This document shows positions 17,123 to 24,569 of a stretch of 40,892 nt of DNA, in pieces (position 1 is the stretch's first letter; each line of letters begins with the position of its first letter). The notes beneath the pieces were generated by a model. The model had not been told where the DNA came from, ran no database searches, and saw only the letters and a program-made list of their open reading frames with translations. The stretch covers positions 1-40,892 of the forward strand of contig CALCYA010000142.1 of assembly GCA_937906165.1 (NCBI GenBank). Reading direction: 5' to 3'. A program made the translations under genes and the position numbers. The stretch comes from an uncultured Bacteroidales bacterium. Lineage in GTDB: Bacteria; Bacteroidota; Bacteroidia; Bacteroidales; Bacteroidaceae.

Positions 17123-18118
17123 TTGTTATACTCTATAATTGTCCCAGTTTACAACAGACCGGGTGAGGTAAAGGAACTTCTCGAGAGTCTGTCGGCTCAG
17201 ACGGTAAAACCATTTGAGTTGGTGATTATAGAGGATGGCTCAAAAGAACGATGTGATCATTTGCTTGATCACTATCGTTCTTTTTTTGCTATCCACTATT
17301 ACTATAAGGAAAATTCAGGCCGTAGCGACACCCGTAACTACGGTATGGCGCGTGCCAACGGAGACTATATGCTCTTCTTTGACTCGGATGTGATTCTGCC
17401 GCCATTCTACTTCGAGAAACTCGAAGCGGCAATGGCTGCCGACTACTGCGACTGCTTCGGAGGCCCCGATGCGGCCGATGATTCTTTCTCGGATATGCAG
17501 AAGGCTGTGAGCCACGCTATGACCTCTTTCTGGACAACAGGCGGTATACGTGGCGGCAAGGCTGTAATGGAGAAGTTCTGTCCACGTACCTTCAATATGG
17601 GTCTCTCCAAGGCTGTGTATGAGAAGGTGGGTGACTTCAAGGATATGATGGGCGAGGATATCGACCTGAGCATACGCATACGCAATGCCGGTTTCAGGAT
17701 TCGCCTCATACGCGAGGTGTTTGTATACCACAAGCGCCGCATCGACCTCTCACGCTTCTACAAGCAGGTGAACAACTTCGGTCAGGCGCGCATCTGGTTG
17801 CAGCTCATTCATCCCGGCTCGCTCAAACCGGTACATGCTGCACCGGCAATGTTGCTTGTGCTGGGAGTGTTGCTGTTGATAGTATCATTCTTCTGCCCCT
17901 GGTTGCTTATGTTGCCGTTGCTTTATGCACTGCTTATCTTTACCGACTCGCTGTTGAAGAACAAAAGCCTGAAGGTTGCCGTTCTTTCTGTTATGGCAGC
18001 GGCGGTGCAGATAACAGGCTACGGCATGGGCTTCCTCAAGGCAATGTGGTTCAAGATGATACTCAAGCAGCCGCTCGAGACAAAGGAGAACCTTACTAAA
18101 CTGTATAACAGAGGATAA
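17123..18118 (+). CDS. Family 2 glycosyltransferase with C-terminal membrane helices
   Basis: A 331-residue GT-A fold glycosyltransferase, probably acting at the inner face of the cytoplasmic membrane. The start appears to be TTG at 17123: it yields MLYSIIVPVYNRPGEV, the usual GT2 opening, 18 bp after efp, and no ATG is available before the conserved core. Motifs: VIIEDGS (nucleotide binding), FFDSD at 85-89 (DxD metal site), FNMGLSKAVYEKVGDF, and GEDIDLSIRI, the ED catalytic motif of polymerising or polyprenyl-linked GT2 enzymes. Residues ~235-310 form two or three hydrophobic helices (MLLVLGVLLLIVSFFCPWLL, then LKVAVLSVMAAAVQITGYGM). Substrate unknown; a cell-envelope glycan is likely. It is followed after 3 bp by radC. 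Confidence 0.88.
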   Translation: MLYSIIVPVYNRPGEVKELLESLSAQTVKPFELVIIEDGSKERCDHLLDHYRSFFAIHYYYKENSGRSDTRNYGMARANGDYMLFFDSDVILPPFYFEKLEAAMAADYCDCFGGPDAADDSFSDMQKAVSHAMTSFWTTGGIRGGKAVMEKFCPRTFNMGLSKAVYEKVGDFKDMMGEDIDLSIRIRNAGFRIRLIREVFVYHKRRIDLSRFYKQVNNFGQARIWLQLIHPGSLKPVHAAPAMLLVLGVLLLIVSFFCPWLLMLPLLYALLIFTDSLLKNKSLKVAVLSVMAAAVQITGYGMGFLKAMWFKMILKQPLETKENLTKLYNRG

Positions 18119-18121
18119 CAG

Positions 18122-18814
18122 ATGTCGGAACTCAAGCCCAGTATAAAGGAGATGCCGGCCGACGAGCGTCCGCGCGAGAAGGCCATGAAGCACGGTGTGG
18201 CCACATTGAGCACCGCCGAGTTGTTGGGCCTGCTCATCGGTACGGGCAATGACGAGGAGACTGCAGTGGGGCTCATGAGGAAAGTCCTTGCTTCGTGTAG
18301 TGACAGCATTGCCGAGCTTGCACGCCTCTCTATCGATGACCTCTGCCAGTTCAAGGGCATAGGTCCGGCCAAGGCCATTGCAATACAGGCTGTCTGCGAG
18401 CTATGGAAAAGGCGTTCCAGCGATGAACGTCCCGAAAGGGCACGCATCCTCTCCTCAAAGGCGCTTTTCGACTATTTCCACCCGTTGTTGTGCGACTCTT
18501 CTGTAGAGCATTGCTATGTGCTGTTGCTCAGCAGCATGAACAAGGTGATAGACCACGTGCTCATTGGCACAGGAGGCCTCACCGCTACGGTGGTCGATGT
18601 GCGTCTGATAATCCGCGAGGCTCTTCTTAAACGTGCTACAGCCATTGCCGTGTGCCACAACCATCCTTCGGGCAACCTGAAGCCCAGCCGTGAGGATGAC
18701 ACTCTCACAGCCAACCTTGCTGGAGCATGCAAGGTCATGAATATTCGCATGCTCGACCATATAATAATTACTGATAAAGCTTATTACAGCTATAATGATG
18801 AGGGCCGCTTGTAA
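18122..18814 (+). CDS. radC: RadC/UPF0758 family JAMM-domain protein
   Basis: A 230-residue RadC protein. The N-terminal part has a helix-hairpin-helix-like region (LCQFKGIGPAKAIAIQAV, ~74-91). The C-terminal JAMM domain has the metal motif His179-x-His181 and Asp192 in CHNHPSGNLKPSREDD, plus the upstream LIGTGGLTATVVDVRLIIRE. The old DNA-repair role is not supported for the family; the JAMM fold suggests a metal-dependent hydrolase or DNA-linked function. It lies 3 bp after the glycosyltransferase gene and 14 bp before the next one, in the efp operon. Family assignment is firm, function is not. Confidence 0.93.
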   Translation: MSELKPSIKEMPADERPREKAMKHGVATLSTAELLGLLIGTGNDEETAVGLMRKVLASCSDSIAELARLSIDDLCQFKGIGPAKAIAIQAVCELWKRRSSDERPERARILSSKALFDYFHPLLCDSSVEHCYVLLLSSMNKVIDHVLIGTGGLTATVVDVRLIIREALLKRATAIAVCHNHPSGNLKPSREDDTLTANLAGACKVMNIRMLDHIIITDKAYYSYNDEGRL

Positions 18815-18828
18815 GTGGCTATAACAAA

Positions 18829-19140
18829 ATGGAGAAGATTGAACTTGAAGAGAAGATTGTTGAGATGATAAAGACGGTCTATGACCCTGAGATACCGGTT
18901 AACGTGTATGACCTGGGTCTCATATACCGCATTGAGCTCAAAGAGGACAACTCGGTGGATATCGATATGACGCTGACTGCCCCAAACTGTCCTGCGGCCG
19001 ATTTCATGATGGAGGATGTAAGGATGAAGGTTGAGTCAATCCAGGGCATAACAGCCGTGAACCTCAATCTTGTATTCGAGCCCGAGTGGAGTCAGGAACT
19101 CATGACCGAGGAGGCCAAACTTGAGTTGGGTCTGCTGTGA
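18829..19140 (+). CDS. MIP18/SufT-like (DUF59) iron-sulfur assembly factor
   Basis: A 103-residue single-domain protein of the MIP18 family, which helps place Fe-S clusters in target proteins. The family signatures are YDPEIPVNVYDLGLIYRIEL (18-37) and the conserved Cys54 in MTLTAPNCPAADFM, where the reactive cysteine is expected. The end VFEPEWSQELMTEEAKLELG is also typical (WSxxxMSEEAR/KxxLG in related proteins). It stands alone, without suf genes beside it, between radC and lpxH in the efp operon. A partner for the ferredoxin-linked oxidoreductase or other Fe-S enzymes is a reasonable inference. Confidence 0.9.
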   Translation: MEKIELEEKIVEMIKTVYDPEIPVNVYDLGLIYRIELKEDNSVDIDMTLTAPNCPAADFMMEDVRMKVESIQGITAVNLNLVFEPEWSQELMTEEAKLELGLL

Positions 19141-19162
19141 TTTCGGCGATAAAAAGCGAACT

Positions 19163-19927
19163 ATGAAGAAGATATATTTCCTTTCCGATGCGCATCTGGG
19201 CTCTTGGGCCATCGAGCACAGCCGTACCCACGAGCGTCGTCTTGTCTCGTTCCTCGACAAGATAAAGGATGAGGCTGCTGCGGTGTATATGCTCGGCGAT
19301 ATGTTCGACTTCTGGTACGAACACAGATATGTGGTGCCCAAAGGCTTCACCCGTTTCCTGGGCAAGGTGTCGGAGCTAACCGACAGGGGAGTGGAGGTAC
19401 ATATCTTCACAGGTAACCACGATATGTGGTGTCTCGATTATTTTGAGAAGGAGTGCGGCATGATTATCCATCGTGAGCCTTGTCTTGTGGAGCTATACGA
19501 CAAGGAGTTCTTCCTTGCCCATGGCGACGAGTTCTCTACCGAGAAGAGCTTCCGCTTTCTGCGTGCGGTATTCCACAACCGTTTCCTGCAATGGATGTTC
19601 TCGATGGTGCATCCCCGTTGGAGCATCTGGATGGGTCTCAGCTGGGCGCGCCACAGCATGCTCAAACATAAGGTGAAGGGCGATACTCCATTCATGGGTG
19701 TGGACAAGGAAGATTGTACCATATATGCAAGGAACTACTTGCAGACCCACCCCGATGTCGACTGTTTCATCTTCGGCCACCGTCACGTCGATGAGGACCT
19801 TATGCTTGACGCTACATCGCGTTGCATATTCTTAGGCGACTGGATAAGTACCTTTGCCTATGTAGTCTTCGACGGCAAAAGCATTGAGAGGAAATACTAC
19901 ATAGAAGGAGAAAGTAAAGATATCTGA
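19163..19927 (+). CDS. lpxH: UDP-2,3-diacylglucosamine diphosphatase (lipid A synthesis)
   Basis: A 254-residue calcineurin-like phosphoesterase that hydrolyses UDP-2,3-diacylglucosamine to lipid X and UMP at the cytoplasmic membrane. I start at the ATG at 19163, which opens directly into MKKIYFLSDAHLG; an earlier in-frame start overlaps the previous gene and adds a non-conserved stretch. Metal ligands: Asp9/His11 (SDAHLG), Asp46 (GDMFDFW), Asn85/His86 (GNHD), the HGDE motif, and GHRH near the C-terminus. The insert between HGDE and GHRH (SMVHPRWSIWMGLSWARHSM) is typical of Bacteroidota LpxH. It is the last gene of the operon; its stop codon lies inside the stem of the following terminator. 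Confidence 0.93.
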   Translation: MKKIYFLSDAHLGSWAIEHSRTHERRLVSFLDKIKDEAAAVYMLGDMFDFWYEHRYVVPKGFTRFLGKVSELTDRGVEVHIFTGNHDMWCLDYFEKECGMIIHREPCLVELYDKEFFLAHGDEFSTEKSFRFLRAVFHNRFLQWMFSMVHPRWSIWMGLSWARHSMLKHKVKGDTPFMGVDKEDCTIYARNYLQTHPDVDCFIFGHRHVDEDLMLDATSRCIFLGDWISTFAYVVFDGKSIERKYYIEGESKDI

Positions 19928-19965
19928 AAAAAGGGACCCCAAGGTCCCTTTTTTCAGATATCTTT
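19916..19965. terminator. Bidirectional terminator between lpxH and the orphan TolC-like gene
   Basis: A perfect 23-bp stem with a 4-nt CCAA loop. The core is GGGACC / GGTCCC flanked by A6 and T6 runs, so both strands show a GC stem followed by a U-tract. It can stop plus-strand transcription from lpxH and minus-strand transcription from the 20002-21243 gene. The lpxH stop codon (19925-19927) lies in the left arm. Confidence 0.93.
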
Positions 19966-20001
19966 AAATGCCGTTTTTTGGGGCGGATTACTCAAACCTG
20001 A

Positions 20002-21243
20002 TTACTCTGCTATCGGCGTTGTCCCGAATTCAAGGCTGAAGCCTGTGGCGCGTTGCAGTTCTACCCAGGCAGCTGCCTTGCCGAACTGTGCCTCGATGTA
20101 CTGGCGGCGCATCTCGTTCTCGTCGCGCTCAACGATAAGGTAGTCAATGAAAGGTATCTCGCCGAGCTCGTATGCTTTCTTCTTGCCCTCGACAACGGTG
20201 AGCATGTCACCTAACATCTTGCCCGAGAATGTCTCTGTCTGCTTCACTGCATAGCGGAAATTGTTGTATGCCTGCATCACGTCGGCCTTGACTACCATAC
20301 GTGCCTCCTCAACGTCGATGTTGGCCTGTCGGGTGAGTATCTCGTCGGCTATGCGAGCGCCTTTGTTCAGGTTCGAGAACTTGAGCGGTACGGCAATGCC
20401 TGCTTTCAGGGTCATGAAGTCGGGGTCGGCCATGTTGTATGTGGCACCGATGACCGCGTTGAGCTCGGGACGGCGCTGTGCCTTGTTGAACTTCTGCAGG
20501 GCTTCCGCCACGTCGGCACGGCTCAGCGCGACTATGATATCGGCACGGTGCTCAAGGGCGTTGCTGATGTAGTTCTCTATCGGTGCTGCCTGCTCGCTTA
20601 TCTCTAATGTGCCGTTACCGCGCAGTGCCTCGGCGCCGTCGAGGTTGCCCATATAATAACCTAACTTGATTGCTGTGTTGTTGCATGCGGCCTCGGCCTC
20701 GAGCATGGTGTTGCGTGCAATGCCCATTGCCATACGGCTCTCTAACCATCCGCTCTCGGCAATCTCACCGCGCAGATAACGGAGGCTGTCGTTACCGGCA
20801 ATCTCCTGCAGGTCGTTCAGTATCTCTTTTGTCTCGGCAAGCAGCATGTTTGCCTTAATGTGCTCAAGGTATGCTATTGTGGCATCGGCGCGGAAATTGC
20901 GCATATACTCCTCGAAGAGTGCCACCGTGAGCTTGCGCTCGCTGTCGGCCATCTGCATGCGGTTCTTGCGCACACCAAAGGTGAAGGTCTTGCTCAGTTC
21001 TACCTCAATGCCCTGTCCCAGGCCCTTGTCCCAGTCTTCGTTGTTGCTGTATGTGACACCGATGGTGGGGTCGTTGAACACCTTTGAGGCTTTGAGCTGT
21101 GCCTCGGCAATGTCAATGTCGAGTTTTCTGGCTGTGAGCGCCACATTGCCCTCCATGACCTTCTGCATGTACTCGCCGTAGGATATCTCCTGTGCTGTAG
21201 CTGTTGTCGCGATTAAAGCTAAGATGAAAATTATCTTTTTCAT
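20002..21243 (-). CDS. TolC-family outer-membrane efflux protein, orphan
   Basis: A 413-residue OEP-type channel. The start is ATG 21241-21243 (MKKIIFILALIATTATAQ), a good signal peptide; an earlier frame start would bury it. The mature protein begins EISYGEYMQKVMEGNVALTA and shows long helical repeats (LDIDIAEAQLKASKVFNDP, then later ALSRADVAEALQKFNKAQRR) and beta strands such as PTIGVTYSNNEDWDKGLGQG. It looks more like CusC/CzcC-type members than the 10828-12144 channel, with a short second repeat. No adaptor or pump gene is beside it. It follows cca by 76 bp and may share its transcript or use its own promoter; none was clear. The partner pump is presumably encoded elsewhere. Confidence 0.85.
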   Translation of the reverse strand: MKKIIFILALIATTATAQEISYGEYMQKVMEGNVALTARKLDIDIAEAQLKASKVFNDPTIGVTYSNNEDWDKGLGQGIEVELSKTFTFGVRKNRMQMADSERKLTVALFEEYMRNFRADATIAYLEHIKANMLLAETKEILNDLQEIAGNDSLRYLRGEIAESGWLESRMAMGIARNTMLEAEAACNNTAIKLGYYMGNLDGAEALRGNGTLEISEQAAPIENYISNALEHRADIIVALSRADVAEALQKFNKAQRRPELNAVIGATYNMADPDFMTLKAGIAVPLKFSNLNKGARIADEILTRQANIDVEEARMVVKADVMQAYNNFRYAVKQTETFSGKMLGDMLTVVEGKKKAYELGEIPFIDYLIVERDENEMRRQYIEAQFGKAAAWVELQRATGFSLEFGTTPIAE

Positions 21244-21319
21244 TTTTTTTATTGCGAAATTATTATCAGAAAATTGTCCATGCAATAATGATTTGATACT
21301 ATTGTCTTGAATGCGGTAA

Positions 21320-22765
21320 TTATTGTTTGTTATCCCCGCAGGGCTGCAGGCCCATCTTTGCGGCGCACTCTATGATGTATTCTTTTGCTGCATCGTGCTC
21401 GTTGGGGATGATACCGTCGAGGATGGCATCCTTGACAGCGCTCTTCAGACGGCCTACCTCGGCGCATGGTCCAAGGTTGAACAGCTGCATTATCTCCTCG
21501 CCGTTGACAGGGGGCTGGAAGTTGCGTATGCGGTCTTTCTCCTCGATGTCCTTGAGCTTCTGGCGCACAATCTGGAAGTTGTTGAGGAACTGCTTCTTGC
21601 GCACTTCGTTCTTTGATGTTATATCGGCCTCGCACAGCATCATCAGGTCATCGATGTCGTCACCGGCGTCAAAGAGCAGACGGCGCACGGCAGAGTCGGT
21701 CACCTCGTCATCGGCAATGGCAATGGGGCGCATGTGCAGCGATACAAGCTTCGCCACATACTTCATCTTCTCGTTCTGCGGCATCTTGTAGTCGCGGAAC
21801 AGCTTGAGTGTCATCTTCTCGCCAACGATGTTGTGGTTGTGGAAGGTCCACTTCATCACCGGGTCCCAACGCTTTGTCTTGGGCTTGCCTATGTCGTGCA
21901 GCAGGGCTGCCCAGCGGAGCCACAGGTTGTCGGTCTTCTTTGAGATGTTGTCAAGCACTTCGAGCGTGTGGTAGAACATCTCCTTGTGGCTGTAGCCGCC
22001 TCGTGTCTCCACGCCCTGCATGGCTGTGAGCTGCGGGAAGATGAGCTCCAGCAACCCGCAACGGTCAAGCTCTATGAAGCCTTTGGAAGGGGTGGGGGAG
22101 AGCATTATCTTGTTGAGCTCGTCGTTGATTCTCTCGCGTGATATTATCTTTATCCTCTCCTTGTTGTCGCAGAGAGCCTGGAATGTCTCGTCCTCAATGT
22201 AGAAGTTCAGCTGTGTGGCAAAGCGTATGCATCGCATCATGCGCAACGGGTCATCGCTGAAGGTGATGCCGGGCTCAAGGGGGGTGCTGATGATGCGGTC
22301 CTCAAGGTCGAGCATGCCGTCGAACGGGTCGACAAGCTCACCGAACCTGTCGGCATTGAGGCAGATGGCCATGGCGTTGATTGTGAAGTCTCGGCGGTTC
22401 TGGTCATCTTCCAGGGTGCCGTCCTCCACAATGGGGTTACGCGAGTCGTGGCTGTAACTCTCCTTGCGTGCCCCCACGAACTCAATCTCATGGCTGCCGT
22501 ATTTCACCTGCGCAGTGCCGAAGTTGGCATACACCGACAGGTGTGCACCGCGTCCGAGCTTCTTGCTGAAGGCGCGTGCCATCTCAATGCCTTTGCCCAC
22601 CACAACAACGTCGATGTCTGTCGATGGACGCTCCAGGAATATGTCGCGCACGTAGCCGCCCACAACATAGCACTCCATCTTCAGCGCATCGGCCGTCTCG
22701 CTTATCTTGCGGAAGATGGGGGTGTCAAGCAACTTGCATAATTCCTCTTGTGTCGGTTTGTACAT
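21320..22765 (-). CDS. cca: CCA-adding tRNA nucleotidyltransferase with HD domain
   Basis: A 481-residue enzyme that adds or repairs the 3' CCA end of tRNA. The class II nucleotidyltransferase head has GGYVRD (36-41) and the catalytic DxD Asp50/Asp52 in STDIDVVVVG. RRDFTINAMAICLNADRFGE and RMMRCIRFATQLNFYIED are neck/body motifs for nucleotide recognition. The C-terminal HD domain carries LLHDIGKPKTKRWDP, as in Bacteroidota and E. coli-like enzymes with phosphohydrolase activity. Length is normal. The ATG at 22763-22765 leads straight into the conserved part. A weak promoter candidate lies about 120 bp upstream. Confidence 0.95.
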   Translation of the reverse strand: MYKPTQEELCKLLDTPIFRKISETADALKMECYVVGGYVRDIFLERPSTDIDVVVVGKGIEMARAFSKKLGRGAHLSVYANFGTAQVKYGSHEIEFVGARKESYSHDSRNPIVEDGTLEDDQNRRDFTINAMAICLNADRFGELVDPFDGMLDLEDRIISTPLEPGITFSDDPLRMMRCIRFATQLNFYIEDETFQALCDNKERIKIISRERINDELNKIMLSPTPSKGFIELDRCGLLELIFPQLTAMQGVETRGGYSHKEMFYHTLEVLDNISKKTDNLWLRWAALLHDIGKPKTKRWDPVMKWTFHNHNIVGEKMTLKLFRDYKMPQNEKMKYVAKLVSLHMRPIAIADDEVTDSAVRRLLFDAGDDIDDLMMLCEADITSKNEVRKKQFLNNFQIVRQKLKDIEEKDRIRNFQPPVNGEEIMQLFNLGPCAEVGRLKSAVKDAILDGIIPNEHDAAKEYIIECAAKMGLQPCGDNKQ

Positions 22766-22887
22766 ATATTTATATTATGTTCGGTTGTACCATTCTGTTA
22801 GGCATCACTCGGATGTGATAAAGCAAACAGTAGATTTCCCGTCGTTATGCTCTGTGGGAATGGCACGTCGGTTGTTCATTTATCGTG

Positions 22888-22919
22888 TAAAGATACTCAT
22901 TTTAGTTCTATTAACGAAA
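22888..22919 (-). promoter_or_regulatory. Weak promoter candidate for cca
   Basis: On the minus strand TATCTTTA (22888-22895; one mismatch to TAnnTTTG) is preceded at 20 bp by TTTC (22916-22919; one mismatch to TTTG). The spacing is right but both boxes are imperfect. Confidence 0.3.
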
Positions 22920-23000
22920 GGGCTGTTGTTAAAAACATACAATTATCGGGTAAGGAGCAAAAAAATATTGCCCTATGGCGCCGGAAAGGATAAATAGTTG

Positions 23001-23008
23001 TACTTTTG
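23001..23008 (+). promoter_or_regulatory. Probable -7 element for the lipoprotein gene at 23033
   Basis: TACTTTTG is an exact TAnnTTTG match 25 bp before the ATG, which would give a very short leader (about 20 nt). No -33 TTTG at 19-21 bp was found. Confidence 0.45.
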
Positions 23009-23032
23009 TTGTACTTAAATATGATATTTGCT

Positions 23033-23899
23033 ATGAAAAAGACAAATTATATTGCGGCCCTTATGTTAGGTGTGGGATTGTTCTGCTCTTGCGAAAACAG
23101 CGTGGAGCAGCCGGCAAAGGATGTGCTCGCTGTGGTTCAGAGCGAGTATGAGGCAGGTAACTACAACAAGGCAAAGGCGCTTATCGACAGCATCAAGAGC
23201 GCTCATCCCAAGGCTTATAAGACCCTGCGCGAGGCCGAGGCTATGCGCCGCAAGGTGCTGCTCAAGGAGAAGGAGCGCGATGTGGCATACTTCGAGGAGG
23301 AACTCAAGGAACTTGAGGCACGTCGCGATGCGATGCTGTCGGCTTTCGAGTACAGCAAGAACGCGAAGTATCAGGATGTCGGTGTCTACTCCCTTCCCTC
23401 ACAGGCGATATCGGCAAATGTGTTCAACAACTATCTGCGTGCGACAGTAAACGAGTATGGCGAAGCGTTCATAACATCCTACTACCGTGGCAAGCGCATC
23501 GGCTACAAAGAGGTGAAGGTGGGTTGCGGCGATGTATATGTCACTGCCTCAAACTCTATCTATTCGTGGAGCGGTAAGGAGTACGGTGTTTATGTCGAGC
23601 GCCGTGACTTCAAGCACAGCGATGATGGTGGAATGATGGATTTCATTGCATCGGCACATGGGAGTGTTACAGTGGAGCTGATAGGTGATGATTCAAAGTT
23701 CAGCTATGAACTCCGTCAAGCCGATGTTGAAGCGATAGCCAAAGTACTTGAACTTTCCGACGTGCTACGCTCGATAGTGGAGTGCCGTGATATGCTCGAC
23801 GCTGCACGTTTCTCTTTGGACTTCCTGCTCAAAGGCGAACAACGCCTCCGGAAAGATTCTGTAACGATGAACGATGAAGGGTTAAGGGTGAAGGATTAA
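23033..23899 (+). CDS. Unknown helical lipoprotein whose 3' end runs into a repeat array
   Basis: A 288-residue protein that I do not recognise. The ATG at 23033 begins a lipoprotein signal MKKTNYIAALMLGVGLFCSC, with the lipidated Cys followed by ENSVEQ; an earlier TTG in frame is unlikely. Residues ~35-105 are strongly helical and charged (EYEAGNYNKAKALIDSIKSA, LREAEAMRRKVLLKEKERDV, FEEELKELEARRDAML), probably a coiled coil. The middle (VGVYSLPSQAISANVFNNYL, ITSYYRGKRIGYKEVKVGCG) looks beta-rich and globular. The last ~13 codons, VTMNDEGLRVKD and the stop, are written by the AACGATGA/GGGTTAAGG-type array that borders the repeat block, so the original C-terminus may have been replaced or extended. 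The gene points toward ackA (convergent), with the repeat block between. Confidence 0.8.
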   Translation: MKKTNYIAALMLGVGLFCSCENSVEQPAKDVLAVVQSEYEAGNYNKAKALIDSIKSAHPKAYKTLREAEAMRRKVLLKEKERDVAYFEEELKELEARRDAMLSAFEYSKNAKYQDVGVYSLPSQAISANVFNNYLRATVNEYGEAFITSYYRGKRIGYKEVKVGCGDVYVTASNSIYSWSGKEYGVYVERRDFKHSDDGGMMDFIASAHGSVTVELIGDDSKFSYELRQADVEAIAKVLELSDVLRSIVECRDMLDAARFSLDFLLKGEQRLRKDSVTMNDEGLRVKD

Positions 23900-23923
23900 C
23901 GATGAACGTTTAGCGATTAGCGA
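23863..23923 (+). repeat. Left border array of repeat block A (degenerate AACGATGA / GGGTTAAGG units)
   Basis: Imperfect tandem short units of the type GTAACGATGAACGATGA, GGGTTAAGGGTGAAGG, ATTAACGATGAACG and TTAGCGATTAGCG. The same kind of array is found, in the same orientation, left of block B (35738-35785) and at the right window end (40798-40856), and in inverted orientation at the right ends of blocks A (24429-24455) and B (36612-36657). It overlaps the last codons and stop of the preceding gene. Confidence 0.7.
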
Positions 23924-23928
23924 AATAT

Positions 23929-24427
23929 ACCCCTCAGTCACTGCGTGACAGGGGGAGGAATATTATAGGGGTTATGCCAGGGGAGCAATATCTAAACTAT
24001 TGTCTCCCTGTATTAGGGAGACGAGCAACGGAGTTGCGGAGAGGGTCGAATTAGCCGTTTGAATAGCTCCCACTATAGACCCTAAAGACCTTATAACTTT
24101 GGCGCCAAACACAAACAGCTGCTCCCCTTGTTTGTAATCAAGGGGAGCTCCGCGAAGCGGTGAGGGGCTAAATGTGTATCAGCTTTGCGAAGCAGTGCGG
24201 AGAGGGTTGATTAATTGTTGAAAATAACCCCTCCGTCACTTTGTGACAGGGCCCTTCGGGACTCCTTTGGGTACCTAAAGGTACCGACGTCGCAAGCAGT
24301 GCTGTGGCTCCGCACTGCCCCCTAAAACAGGGGAGGAATATTATAGGGGTTAAGCCTGGGGAGGAATATATAAAAACTATTGTCTCCCTGTATTAGGGAG
24401 ACGAGCAACGAAGTTGCGGAGAGGGTC
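23929..24427. repeat. Repeat block A: mosaic of paired-hairpin intergenic units
   Basis: Non-coding region built from one repeat family. The general unit is CCCCTC, a short hairpin with variable stem, then CTCCCCT...AGGGGAG. Units seen: plus 23930-23972 (hairpin GTCAC-TGC-GTGAC, second hairpin lost); minus 23997-24047; minus 24121-24168 (10-bp stem GCTCCCCTTG plus CCGC-GAA-GCGG); a minus half unit ~24183-24207; plus 24226-24352 (long form with five hairpins); minus 24377-24427. Linkers such as GATTAATTGTTGAAAATAA and TATAAAAACTATTG recur between units. No ORF or transposase is present. Similar paired hairpins may be common in gut bacterial genomes, but that is memory, not checked. Confidence 0.85.
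23982..24271 (+). repeat. 290-bp direct repeat, copy 1 (partner at 36133-36423)
   Basis: Aligned by eye to 36133-36423 it shows about a dozen differences and one 1-nt indel, roughly 96% identity over 290 bp. It spans the minus unit, a ~70-bp unique-looking middle (TTAGCCGTTTGAATAGCT through CCTTATAACTTTGG), the GCTCCCCTTG hairpin unit and the start of the long plus unit. Confidence 0.9.
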
Positions 24428-24428
24428 T

Positions 24429-24455
24429 CATTACACGTTAATCGTTAATCGTTTT
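24429..24455 (-). repeat. Right border array of block A (inverted orientation)
   Basis: TTACACGTTAATCGTTAATCG reads on the minus strand as CGATTAACG-type units, the inverse of the left border at 23863-23923. With it the block has inverted, degenerate ends about 590 bp apart. Confidence 0.6.
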
Positions 24456-24515
24456 ACCGGCGCTCCAATAACATTAAAAACACACATTGTCGGGGCTCCT
24501 TAAACAATAATAAGA

Positions 24516-24549
24516 ACGAAAATGGCGACCATCCGGCCGCCATTTTCGT
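24516..24549 (-). terminator. Terminator downstream of ackA
   Basis: A 12-bp perfect stem ACGAAAATGGCG / CGCCATTTTCGT with a 10-nt loop, 20 bp past the ackA stop. The minus-strand continuation TCTTATTATTGTTTA is U-rich. It marks the end of the pta-ackA transcript, just before repeat block A. Confidence 0.82.
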
Positions 24550-24569
24550 CTTTGTCATTGCTCTGTCAA

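Noticed and set aside
22707..22997. 96-codon plus-strand frame between cca and the lipoprotein
   Set aside because: It begins inside cca on the other strand and crosses the probable promoters; no family resemblance.
23863..24455. Block A as an insertion sequence or a transposase remnant
   Set aside because: No coding potential in any frame; at best a non-autonomous element, so I record it as a repeat.
23900..24500. Repeat block A as a CRISPR array
   Set aside because: Repeats are of unequal length, in both orientations, with conserved rather than unique linkers, and no cas gene is near.
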